Positions 36,210-45,200 of a stretch of 55,283 bases of DNA are shown one piece after another. The notes beneath the pieces were generated by a model. It was not told the DNA's origin. It was given only the letters and a program-made list of their open reading frames with translations, and did not search any database. Each line of letters opens with the position of its first letter. Positions within the stretch are counted from its first letter, which is position 1. The stretch lies in the NCBI GenBank assembly GCA_019420585.1, contig JAHZGX010000036.1, forward strand, positions 11,574-66,856. The letters run 5' to 3'. Origin of the DNA: Prevotellaceae bacterium. Its GTDB lineage: Bacteria; Bacteroidota; Bacteroidia; Bacteroidales; Bacteroidaceae. A program made the position numbers and the translations under genes.

Positions 36210-36764
36210 TCAGGCAAGGTCATCACCGCCATCGCCGGATCCGCCGCTGTTGCCGCCACCTTCATTGTCACCACCTCCGCCTGGAGTCTCTCCTCCGCTG
36301 GGAGTCGTGTTGCCATCGTCCTCCTCGATGTCGTCCTTGTCGGCACTGGTCACGGTCTTGATTCTCTTCCCCTCCTTGTCATAGCAAGTGATGGAGATGC
36401 TTGTCTTGGCCAGTTCCTCCTTGATGGCGACCGAGGGTAGGAAAATGACACGGCGGCTCGTGATGAGATTTGTGGATACGTCCTCCACCTTCTCCACGGA
36501 GGCGGCACGGATGCCGAAGCGCATGTGCCCAAGACCGGGGAGCGCAACGGAGTGCCCTTCAACGCACCAGGCAGAGATAACCTCGCCGCAGCCTTCCCAA
36601 CAGGCGCGTACCACCGACTTGGGTAGTCCTGTGCGGAGTGAAGCTTCTTGAATCACCTTGGAATCAGACAGTGTGCTGTATGTGCGCGCCATCATTACGA
36701 AACGCTCCTTTCCGGCATATTTACCGACGCGGAGGGTAGTTTGTTTAGCAGAAACTTTAATCAT
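36210..36764 (-). CDS. HU-like DNA-binding protein with Gly/Asp-rich tail
   Basis: 184 residues. Residues 1-125 resemble the Bacteroidales HU-related family (DSKVIQEASLRTGLPKSVVRACWEGCGEVISAWCVEGHSVALPGLGHMRF). The last 35-40 residues are an acidic, Gly-rich low-complexity tail (ADKDDIEEDDGN, GGGGDNEGGG). HU-type proteins bend or bind DNA; the target is unknown. It is followed by the amidase gene. Confidence 0.85.
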   Translation of the reverse strand: MIKVSAKQTTLRVGKYAGKERFVMMARTYSTLSDSKVIQEASLRTGLPKSVVRACWEGCGEVISAWCVEGHSVALPGLGHMRFGIRAASVEKVEDVSTNLITSRRVIFLPSVAIKEELAKTSISITCYDKEGKRIKTVTSADKDDIEEDDGNTTPSGGETPGGGGDNEGGGNSGGSGDGGDDLA

Positions 36765-37000
36765 AATTGTAAGTGTTGCATGAATGTGTGATACTTGAAT
36801 TTGCTCTCTCTCTCTGAAGTGCAGTTCTCAGCGGGGAGGGCTGCGCGGGTTCTTTTTTCTCATCCTGATGCTTGATTTGAGGGTTATACGCTGAGTGGAC
36901 ATTCACCTTTGTCTTCGGGCTTTTGTTCCTTCTGACATCGTAAAGTTACTTCGGCGGAAGTGCCTTGCGCAAGTCCGTGGCAAACAGGATGAGAAGTGTG
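36765..37000. other. Spacer upstream of the HU-like gene
   Basis: No gene seen. It should carry the minus-strand promoter of the HU-like gene, but no convincing TAnnTTTG box was found; CT-repeat-like CTCTCTCTCTC lies at 36806-36817. Confidence 0.4.
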
Positions 37001-37043
37001 GAAAAACACGTGTGGAACCCCGGTTATGGAGTCCCACACGTGT
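37001..37043 (-). terminator. Terminator of the unknown minus-strand gene
   Basis: ACACGTGTGG (37006-37015) pairs with CCACACGTGT (37034-37043); on the minus strand the stem is followed by TTTTTCC. It supports transcription of the gene ending at 37071. Confidence 0.75.
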
Positions 37044-37070
37044 AAATGCGGCAGTACAAGGAGTCAGACG

Positions 37071-38114
37071 TTATAAGACAAATTCGCTGATGTTCTTTTT
37101 CTGGGTTCTCAGGCTTCGGAAATATTCGGACTTGTGGAAAGCACGACCGATTTCGTGGCAAGCCAGGAAGGAGGAATTGTTGTTTGTGCTCGGCCGGATG
37201 CCCAAGTCGAATGGCAACCGTGGCAGTTCCTTTGCAAGGGTCTGGTAGTTCGCGTGGTTGGCGTAGTTGTTGAAGTTCTTCACCTTCAGCAGGCCGTCGC
37301 CCATGAACACCTTTTCTTGCAGGAACAGGCAAAAGGGTTTGCGGGATGGATTCCTCAGTATCTGCATGCGTCTGAAGCTCAGGAACATCAGCAGGCAGAA
37401 GTCCGTGACGTTCCACGTCTTGTCGGCAAGCGTGCAAGTCTTCTTGCAGCCGAAGAAGTCATTCTTGATTTTCAGAATGCAGTCGGCCATCTTGTTCTCT
37501 TCGATGGGCGGGAGGAAGATGTCGTGGTTGCGGGGCGATTTGCTGTTGTCGGTGTTGTTCATCCGATTGTTTTCATGGATTTCCTCCAGTTCAGAAACAA
37601 GGCTCTTGATATTGTCAATGATGGCCACCAGCCTCTCCTCATTTCCGATGGCCTTTGCCAAGATTCGCGCTCGCACCGGCAGACCTGATTCCTGGATCTT
37701 GCGGTGCAACGCTTTTCGCGCAAGAACCCTATGCCTGAGGCCTGGCTTGCCCCGTTCTCTTTCGGACGGTGATTTTAGCAGTTTCACCCCCGCTATGGCA
37801 TTCTCCCCCGTGATGGTTATACCACCATTGAGCGCGCTGGCACCTCTAACCACCACGCCAACCTTATGCTTGGGGAAAGTGCAACGTGCTTGAAGAACAG
37901 CGCTACGAACATTCACCTCGGTAGCCGACCCGAGAACCCTTACTCGGATGGACTTCTGAGGGAGGGCGAGAATCTGGCTGCGAGTCAGACTCTGCACTAT
38001 TACTGGCACCTTGGCTGTTGGCAGAACAAGCGGTTTTCCTGCCAGCAAAGTACCAACACTAGATACGCGAGATGTGGAAAGGCCTCTCGCATGGCCCATT
38101 GACATCGCATTCAT
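37071..38114 (-). CDS. Protein of unknown function upstream of the HU-like gene
   Basis: About 347 residues from ATG 38114 (another ATG at 38105; an in-frame extension to 38339 would run into a dispersed repeat and is unlikely). The N-half is basic (PSERERGKPGLRHRVLARKALHRKIQ) with a coiled-coil-like segment (ERLVAIIDNIKSLVSELEEIHENN). The C-half has an Asn-rich stretch (NNYANHANY) and ends HKSEYFRSLRTQKKN. No family is recognised. A terminator follows the stop. It may belong with the downstream HU-like/amidase pair. Confidence 0.6.
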   Translation of the reverse strand: MNAMSMGHARGLSTSRVSSVGTLLAGKPLVLPTAKVPVIVQSLTRSQILALPQKSIRVRVLGSATEVNVRSAVLQARCTFPKHKVGVVVRGASALNGGITITGENAIAGVKLLKSPSERERGKPGLRHRVLARKALHRKIQESGLPVRARILAKAIGNEERLVAIIDNIKSLVSELEEIHENNRMNNTDNSKSPRNHDIFLPPIEENKMADCILKIKNDFFGCKKTCTLADKTWNVTDFCLLMFLSFRRMQILRNPSRKPFCLFLQEKVFMGDGLLKVKNFNNYANHANYQTLAKELPRLPFDLGIRPSTNNNSSFLACHEIGRAFHKSEYFRSLRTQKKNISEFVL

Positions 38115-38345
38115 ACGGCAACTGTTTTTTGAGATTATACTTCTTGTCTCTCTCTCTTGATCCGGTGAAATTGTAGTATCGGTGCCGATATGCCGATGTC
38201 TCTTTTTGCCTGTATCACTACAATGGCGATTCCAACAACAAATATATGCCTTTTCCGCGAATCCGACAAAGTGGCCAAGCGATTTTATTTTAGACCTTGC
38301 GTGTTTGATTTCGCAAGAACTTGCAGCGCTTCCTTTCACCTATGT

Positions 38346-38475
38346 CAAAATTCCAGAAAAAGCCCTCAAAAAACACTTTACTAGAAAAAATAAAACTCCT
38401 AGTTGGAGAAATTTTTTTTTCTAACTAGATGTTTTTTGAGGACGTTTTTGAAAGCCTCAATATGTAAACAAAAAG
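38346..38475 (+). repeat. Dispersed hairpin element, copy B
   Basis: Begins CAAAATTCCAGAAA, has the core GAAAAAATAAAA 38 nt in, and ends ATATGTAAACAAAAAG. The stem here is TAGAAAAAA/TTTTTTCTA. A second small hairpin (GAGG..CCTC, about 38442-38458) precedes the end motif. It lies 340 bp upstream of the Lrp-type gene. See copies A and C. Confidence 0.75.
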
Positions 38476-38817
38476 AATCATGTGCCATGTCATGCTACCC
38501 CGTGGACGCAACAAGAAAGCCGTGCTCCTGTCCCCTTTACGGGCGCATTCGTGTGTTGCCTCCGCGATGTCGGCAAATACAATCCACCGTTGGCATTTGT
38601 GGAATGATTTGGGCTGAAATGTGCAAAATATCCCACGGGCGGGCGAAATGTGGAAAAATACAAGTAAATTTGCAAGGTTATCTGAGGTTCTGGGGCTTGA
38701 AACGGCCTGCGCGGGGCGCACTTTTGTAAAGTGTTTCCGCGCGCCTGCGGACGATGCACGGCGGGGGACTGGATGTTTAAGTAAAAATGCAAGTTATATC
38801 TAATGGCTATATAAGTT
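38476..38817 (+). other. Leader region of the lrp-folA-thyA group
   Basis: No gene seen. It holds a -7 box (TAAATTTG, 38665-38672), which would give an untranslated leader of about 140 nt before the Lrp-type start. Confidence 0.45.
38665..38672 (+). promoter_or_regulatory. Possible -7 box for the lrp-folA-thyA group
   Basis: TAAATTTG matches TAnnTTTG; no -33 TTTG at the usual spacing. Confidence 0.4.
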
Positions 38818-39306
38818 ATGTCTAAGCTTGATGCTCTTGACCGGCAGATACTGTCCATGATATCTGATAATGCCCGCATCCCCTTTCTGGAGGTTGCCCG
38901 TGCTTGTCACGTGTCAGGTGCTGCCATACATCAGAGAATCCAGAAACTCATGCAACAGGGGGTCATCAAGGGTTCTCAGTTCGTCTTCGACCCCGTTTCT
39001 CTGGGTTATGATACCTGCGCTTTTGTAGGTCTTTTCCTGAAGGATCCCTCTGATTTTGACCGTGTGGTGGCAGCCTTACGCAAGATACCCGAGGTGGTGG
39101 AGTGCCATTACACCACGGGTGGATACGACATGTTCATCAAGATATATGCCCGTAACAATCACCACATGCTCAGCATTATCCACGACAAGTTGCAGCCGCT
39201 GGGACTGCAGAGGAGTGAGACCATCATTTCCTTCAACGAGGCCATTTGCCGCAAGTTGCCGGTGCCTGCCATGCCGGAGCCGGAAGAGGGAGGAGAGAAG
39301 TCATGA
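38818..39306 (+). CDS. Lrp/AsnC-family transcriptional regulator
   Basis: 162 residues. N-terminal AsnC-type winged HTH (LDALDRQILSMISDNARIPF, VSGAAIHQRIQKL) and a C-terminal RAM effector-binding domain (AFVGLFLKDPSDFDRVVAALRKIPEVVECHYTTGGYDMFIKI, written here in parts). Such regulators sense amino acids or other small molecules. It overlaps folA by 4 bp. Confidence 0.93.
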   Translation: MSKLDALDRQILSMISDNARIPFLEVARACHVSGAAIHQRIQKLMQQGVIKGSQFVFDPVSLGYDTCAFVGLFLKDPSDFDRVVAALRKIPEVVECHYTTGGYDMFIKIYARNNHHMLSIIHDKLQPLGLQRSETIISFNEAICRKLPVPAMPEPEEGGEKS

Positions 39307-39791
39307 TTTCCATGATAGCCGCACTTGCCAGGAATGGTGCCATAGGCAACCGGAACAAGTTGCTGTATTGGTTGCCTGATGACCTGAAGCGTTTCAAGGC
39401 ACTCACCACCGGGCACACCATTGTCATGGGAAGGAAGACGTTTGAGTCCTTTCCCAAGGGGGCGCTTCCCAACCGCCGCAACATCGTGCTCTCCCGCACG
39501 CAGGCTTCCTTGCCCGGTGCAGAGGTCTTTCCCACCTTGCAGGATGCCATGCGCTCGTGTGCGCAGGACGATGAAATATTCATCATTGGCGGTGAGACTC
39601 TCTATCGCCAGTGCATAGGCATGGCCGACAGGCTGTATCTCACACAGGTGGACGATGAGCCGCGGGAGGCCGATGCCTTCTTTCCAAATATTAACCCCGA
39701 GGAGTGGGAAGTCGTGCGTGACGAGTTCCATGGAACGGACGAACGCCATGTCTGTCCCTTCCGCTTTGTGGACTTCTGCCGCAAAGCGTGA
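39303..39791 (+). CDS. folA: Dihydrofolate reductase
   Basis: 162 residues from ATG 39303 (MISMIAALARNGAIG). It shows YWLPDDLKRFKALTTGHTIVMGRKTFES and the NADPH-binding FIIGGETLYRQ. It regenerates tetrahydrofolate used by the ThyA encoded 35 bp downstream. Its start overlaps the stop of the Lrp-type gene (ATGA). Confidence 0.96.
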   Translation: MISMIAALARNGAIGNRNKLLYWLPDDLKRFKALTTGHTIVMGRKTFESFPKGALPNRRNIVLSRTQASLPGAEVFPTLQDAMRSCAQDDEIFIIGGETLYRQCIGMADRLYLTQVDDEPREADAFFPNINPEEWEVVRDEFHGTDERHVCPFRFVDFCRKA

Positions 39792-39826
39792 TGTCCCACG
39801 AAGAGGAATAACATGCATATCCGCTA

Positions 39827-40624
39827 ATGAAACAATATCTTGATTTGGTAAGGACGGTTCTCGATACAGGTGTGCGCAAGCATGACCGCACCGGTACGGG
39901 TACCATCAGCATCTTTGGCCATCAGAGCCGTTACGACCTGGAGGCCGGCTTCCCTCTGCTGACCACCAAGAAGGTGCATCTCAAGTCTGTCATCCACGAA
40001 CTGCTCTGGTTCCTGCAGGGTGACACCAACGTGCGCTATTTGCAGGAGAACGGTGTGCGCATCTGGAATGAGTGGGCCGACCCGGAGACGGGTGACCTGG
40101 GGCACATCTATGGTTACCAGTGGCGTTCGTGGCCCGACTATGCCGGTGGGCACATTGATCAGATGCGGCAGGCAGTGGACATGATAAAGAATGACCCCGA
40201 CAGCCGTCGTATCATCGTGTCGGCATGGAACGTGGCCGACCTTCCGCAGATGAATCTGCCTCCCTGCCATGCCTTCATGCAGTTCTACGTGTCCAACGGG
40301 CGCCTCTCGCTCCAGCTCTATCAGCGTTCTGCCGATGTGTTCCTGGGTGTGCCCTTCAATATTGCGTCTTATGCACTCCTCTGCATGATGATGGCTCAGG
40401 TGTGCGGGCTCCGCCCCGGTGAGTTCATCCATACCACGGGTGACACGCACATCTATCTCAACCACCTGGAGCAGATGCACCTGCAACTCACGCGCGAGAC
40501 TCGTCCCCTGCCAACCATGGTGCTCAACCCGGACGTGAAGGACATCTTCGCCTTCCGGTATGAGGACTTCCGCCTTGAAGGCTACGACCCTTGGCCTGCC
40601 ATCAAGGGCACTGTCTCGGTCTGA
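39827..40624 (+). CDS. thyA: Thymidylate synthase
   Basis: 265 residues, the usual length. Motifs: DRTGTGTISIFGHQSRYDL, SRRIIVSAWN, catalytic Cys in LPPCHAFMQFYV, and TGDTHIYLNHL. It makes dTMP from dUMP with methylene-tetrahydrofolate, giving the dihydrofolate that FolA reduces. It follows folA in the same direction. Confidence 0.97.
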   Translation: MKQYLDLVRTVLDTGVRKHDRTGTGTISIFGHQSRYDLEAGFPLLTTKKVHLKSVIHELLWFLQGDTNVRYLQENGVRIWNEWADPETGDLGHIYGYQWRSWPDYAGGHIDQMRQAVDMIKNDPDSRRIIVSAWNVADLPQMNLPPCHAFMQFYVSNGRLSLQLYQRSADVFLGVPFNIASYALLCMMMAQVCGLRPGEFIHTTGDTHIYLNHLEQMHLQLTRETRPLPTMVLNPDVKDIFAFRYEDFRLEGYDPWPAIKGTVSV

Positions 40625-40634
40625 CCCTCCCCTT

Positions 40635-41909
40635 ATGAACATACCTTCGGATTTTCGCTCGCTGATGCTCGAGTGTTATGGAGGCACCGTGGCCGATGCC
40701 TTGTGCGCGGCCTTGGAGTCAACGGAGCCATCCACGTCCGTGCGCCTCAACGTGCGCAAGATGCGTGCGGTGCTTGGCGAGGAGCATGTGCGCAGGGCAG
40801 TGGGGCACATGGAGTCCACCTGTGATCCCGTTCCCTGGTGTCCCGATGCCTGGTATCTTTCCCGGCGTCCGGCGTTCACTTTCGACCCCTTGCTCCATGC
40901 CGGAGCCTATTATGTGCAGGAGGCATCGTCCATGTATGTGGCCGATTTGCTCCGCAGATACTTCTCTCCCTGCGCCGCTATCGGGGCGCGTCCTGTGGCA
41001 GCCCTTGACCTCTGTGCCGCTCCGGGCGGCAAGTCGACCCTCCTTTGCGGGCTTCTCCCTGAGGGGTCTGTGCTCGTGAGCAATGAGGTCATGCCCAAGC
41101 GCGCACTTGTGCTGGCCGAGAACATGGCGAAGTGGACCGCGGGGATGCCGGATGGCATTTACCCTGTGACGTCCATGGTTACGCAGAACCGCACTTCTGA
41201 CTTTGCCGCCTTTGCCGGGCAGTTTGACTTGCTTATTGCCGATGTGCCCTGCTCGGGCGAAGGCATGTTCCGCAAGGACGGGCAGGCTGTAAGGGACTGG
41301 AGCCTCGACAATGTGCACTTCTGCTGCCGTCGCCAGCGTGAGATACTGGACGAGGTTGCCCATGTGCTGCGCCCTGGAGGGCTTCTCATTTATAGCACCT
41401 GCACCTTCAACCGCCTTGAGGATGAGGAAAACGCCCGTTATGCATGCAGGCTGCTGGGCGGTGAGATTCTTGAGGAACGCCATTTCTTGCCGGGGCGTGA
41501 CCGTGGCGAGGGCTTCTATGTGGCGGCCATCAGGAAGCCCCTCCTCACTGCGCAGGCTGTTTCTGATGCCGTTCCAGGCCGGGAGCAGGATGGCCTAGGC
41601 CGCCTTGCCGACCGTGTGCGCCATTACCTGCGCGTGCTTTATGATGGCAGTTCACCGTCTGTGGAGGCCTCCTCACTGCCCCGTATCAACCTTTCTTATG
41701 ACCAGGCGCTGCAGTACCTGCGCCGCGAGGCAGTGCGCACCGAGGCTCCGCGCGGCATGGTGACCCTCTGCTACGTGGGTTTTCCCCTGGGGCAGGGGAA
41801 GAGCGTGGGCACGCGCATCAACAACCTCTATCCCCCGGAGTGGCGCATCCGCAGTGGATATACCACGCCTTACACTCTCTTTCCTCAGCACTTGTTCGGG
41901 GTGGGATGA
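40635..41909 (+). CDS. RsmF/NOL1-NOP2-type rRNA cytosine-C5 methyltransferase
   Basis: About 424 residues from ATG 40635, 10 bp after thyA; the in-frame upstream extension overlaps thyA. It has AAPGGKSTLLCGLLP (SAM binding), DVPCSGEGMFRKD and YSTCTFNRLEDEENA with the two conserved cysteines, and a C-terminal PUA-like part (VGFPLGQGKSVGTRINNLYP). The E. coli RsmF homologue modifies 16S rRNA C1407; the target here is inferred. Confidence 0.9.
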   Translation: MNIPSDFRSLMLECYGGTVADALCAALESTEPSTSVRLNVRKMRAVLGEEHVRRAVGHMESTCDPVPWCPDAWYLSRRPAFTFDPLLHAGAYYVQEASSMYVADLLRRYFSPCAAIGARPVAALDLCAAPGGKSTLLCGLLPEGSVLVSNEVMPKRALVLAENMAKWTAGMPDGIYPVTSMVTQNRTSDFAAFAGQFDLLIADVPCSGEGMFRKDGQAVRDWSLDNVHFCCRRQREILDEVAHVLRPGGLLIYSTCTFNRLEDEENARYACRLLGGEILEERHFLPGRDRGEGFYVAAIRKPLLTAQAVSDAVPGREQDGLGRLADRVRHYLRVLYDGSSPSVEASSLPRINLSYDQALQYLRREAVRTEAPRGMVTLCYVGFPLGQGKSVGTRINNLYPPEWRIRSGYTTPYTLFPQHLFGVG

Positions 41910-41990
41910 TTCCTTGCATATACTGCTTCCGGCCTCTTCCTCTTTGGGCGTGAGGCACCCCGTCAATCACTGCTCCTGACAAATGTTAAA

Positions 41991-42061
41991 AACGCAGAGC
42001 ACTGCATTGGCCGATGAAGAGCTCTTCATTGGCACATGAAACGCTCTGCGTTGGCCATCGC
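41991..42061 (+). repeat. Short palindromic repeat array, locus 1
   Basis: Three imperfect 22-26-bp units: 41991-42016, 42017-42038 and 42039-42061. Each has the pattern (A)ACGC..GC.CTGC(A/G)TTGGC followed by (CAC)ATG, and two can form an AACGCAG/CTGCATT-type hairpin. A related array is at 54758-54815. Confidence 0.65.
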
Positions 42062-42097
42062 ACTGCTATGCCTTTTTCTAGGGAGTGTGGTGACCGC

Positions 42098-42142
42098 AAA
42101 AAAAGAGTCGGCCGGATGCCTTGTATAAGCATCCGGCCGACT
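42098..42142 (-). terminator. Terminator of the 1698-residue secreted protein gene
   Basis: A 14-bp stem AGTCGGCCGGATGC (42106-42119) with its complement (42129-42142); on the minus strand it is followed by CTTTTTTTGCGG. It lies about 100 bp beyond the stop. Confidence 0.85.
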
Positions 42143-42245
42143 TCATTTATCATGTTTGGGCCAAGCCTCGGTTCACTTAACTATCACCTTGGCCTATGGC
42201 CGAACTTATTTCCGTTCGGGAATGTCTTTGAAATCCCCATTCCAC

Positions 42246-45200
42246 TCACTTGACCATCACCTTTTTCCCGTTGATGATGTACAGCCCATGTGTGGCTTTG
42301 TCCACGCGCTGGCCGGTAAGGGTGTATATGCCGGTCTTGCGTGTCTGGCTGCCGTTGCCGCTTCCTGCAGCAATTTCGTCGATGGCATCAGGTACCACGG
42401 CTTTGAGTTCCACGGTGTTGTTGTTCATGTCGAACCGCACGGTGTAAGTGACTGTATCCACGTCCTCTTCCATGGGCACCATCCATTTGCGGTCCACTCC
42501 ACGCTGCAGTTCGGTGAGTGTGCTTCCGGGCAGGAGCACGGTTTCGTCAGTGGCAGACCCGTACCGTGCCTCGTACCAGCTGCTGCGCGTCATCTGCGAG
42601 AAGGGGATGTCCGATGAGGTGGAACGGCATGCAAAGATGGTGAAGCATGCATTGCCTTCCCAGGCATCCTCTGTGTGGAAGAAGGTCACGTTGCCTTCAT
42701 ACACTCCGTTGCCCTGGTGCTTGAGAGGAACAGCCTCGTCATTCTTCCAGTCATGACGCTCGCCCTTGCTGTCCAGTACGGTTCCGCTCACGTATGCATA
42801 GTCAGACCACTCATAGGATACCGGCTCGAAGGTCACTGTGCCCTGTGCCGGGTCAAGGGTCACACGGAACTCGCCGCCCACGGCCTGGTAGTCCTGCGAG
42901 CCGCCTTGCACGAGTTCGAAGGTGGTGTTGGCCGGCGTGATGAAGCGTGCCTGTGCGTTGTTGGCCTTGTAGGTGAGGTTCATCTGGGTGAAGTAGATGC
43001 CTGCTCGGCCTTCGGAGTTGGGTCTGTTGGCTCGGTTCTGTGCCTTGAAGGTGCCGGTCCATGTGCCGTCGGCCTGCTTGGTGAGCGGGTAGTTGGTGAG
43101 TGCAGTTCCGTAAGCCAGGTCATTGCCTTCGGCATCCGCCAGGTCTCCCTGCACGTAGATGCAGCCTCCCAGGTCGGCTCTGTTGAGTATTTCCTGATAG
43201 AGCGCCTCGCACTCCTCATCTGTGAGGTCACCCTCAACGATGTGTACCTCAAGCGTGTCTCCGGCATCAAACAGTGCATTGGCCAGGTCAACATCGGTAT
43301 CGCTAAGGTCGCTGCCCCGACTATACAGGTACTCCTTCAGTTGGATGAGTTTGTCATAGGTGGCCACGCTGGTCTCCACGGCGCAGATTTCGGCGTTGGC
43401 CTGCTTCACCAGTGACATGCGTTCCTGTATGTCGGCATTCTCCCTGGCTTGCTTCAGCAGTTCAGCGGCCTTCTCGGTGTGGCTCAGCGAATAGAAGTAG
43501 TCATGCAGGAGGCGTGTCTTGACAAGTGCATTGATGTGGGCTTCCAAGTTGTCCGCCATGGCAGCGAGTGCCTGTTCGCTCTGCCCGCGGTAGATAAGCC
43601 TGAACTTGCCCCACATGGTCATCCCTTCCTCGTTCCAGGGCTTTTCCCGGTTGCGTATGCCCAGGCGTATCTTCCCGCCCTCCACGATGGCGTAGGCATG
43701 ATTGATGTACCTGCCGCCTGCGAAGGCGAAGCTCATGGCCTGTCTTTGCTCGGGCACGTAACCTTCACCTGTGTCAAAGTCCTGTGAGGTGGTGTATTCG
43801 CCGTTGTGCGGTGCGTTCTCGTCATTGACAGCATCGTAGCGGCAGTTCACGCCGTTGATGGCATCGGCATAGAGCACTTGGCCTGTGTAGATGTTCATCA
43901 CGGGCGTGTGGAAGTCGTTGATGTAGAGTGATGCAGGCACGTAGTCCGTGCCCTCCAGGTCACCCTTTCCGTTGGCTCCTGGGCGGTAGAAGGCCGGTGC
44001 CTCAAGTTCATAGATGCCGTCGGGCAGTTCTTGGTCTATGTCTTGCCAGAGGTTAAAGGCCGTGTTCCAGGTGCCGGCCACGGGGTAGATGTCCGTGAAT
44101 CCGGAGTTGCTGTTGAAGTTGCTGCCTGCAGTGCCCCGCTTGGTTATCTCGTAGGTCCAGTCCTTGAAGTTCGCGTCGGCATCGAATGCAGCGTTCACGA
44201 TGAGGTTGCTCACGTCTGACCCATCGGTTAGGCTGTTGGTTATGGCCAGGTTGAGCAGGTTGGCAGCAAAGGCAGCCTCGGCTTCCAGTTGCTCCATGCT
44301 GAGCGTGCGGCTCTCCATGATGTGGTTGTACGTGCCGTTGGGCAGCCCTTCCACCTCGGCCTGGCTGTCTTCCAGGTAAGTATCAAGCAGGTCTGCATAG
44401 GCGCCGTACAGTTCGGTGCGGTTGTTCCTGTCGGTCAAAATGGCTTCGATGGCTTTTGCGTAGGTCTCATAAGCCAGGTGGCTCAGCCTGATTTGCTGGG
44501 GTGTGCGTGACAGCACATCGGTAGCCTCCAGTATCTCGTCCAGTGTGGTGGCTCCGTTCAGGGCAGTCTGTGCTTCCTGGTAAGCGTCTGCCAGGCTTTC
44601 CTGTGGCTCCAGTTCGCTTACGTCCTGCAGCGCTGCCTCCTGTTGTGAGCGTATCAGTTCGATGTTCTCTGCCGTGGGCTCACCCACATATTCCAGTCTC
44701 CAGGTGTCCCATACAGTCCAGTTGCCGAAGAGGTACATGCGGTTCTCAACGCCAATCTTTACCGTATCCTGCTCGCTCTCTACGGCGAAATAGAGCGGCT
44801 TGTTCCAGTAGGCACCTTTCATGAAGCGCTTGTGTGCTGCGGCTAGGGAGTTTGGCACATAGCAGTTCGTGCTCTCGCTGAAGTTCTCAATCTCGCCTGT
44901 GCTCTGCTCGTATCTTCCTTCGGCAATGTCCATGAAGCGGTCGGCCACCCTGCGTCCGCCCACTTCGGCATAGTATTGGCTATTCAGGTACAGGGGTTTG
45001 AAGTCTTCTGAGAGTTCGCCTGACTCGTAAGGCTCGCCCTCTCCATTGCGCCACTCCTTCACGCGCTGCAGTCCTTGCACGCGCAGTTTGTATATGCCGC
45101 GGGCAAGCCCAGTCACCTGCTGGTAGGTGTCAAACCACTGTTGGTTCCAGTGCTCGGCCACGCTGTTGTTGATGGCCAGGCCAGAGCCATCGTTTGAGTT

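Noticed and set aside
37134..37688. Plus-strand open frame opposite the unknown 347-residue gene
   Set aside because: A terminator suited to the minus strand follows the minus-strand frame, and the plus frame lacks start signals.
38115..38339. N-terminal extension of the unknown minus-strand gene up to 38339
   Set aside because: It would lead up to repeat copy B and has Cys/His-rich non-coding character; ATG at 38114 is more likely.
41991..42061. Possible CRISPR array
   Set aside because: Units are imperfect, abutting and few, with no unique spacers and no cas genes.
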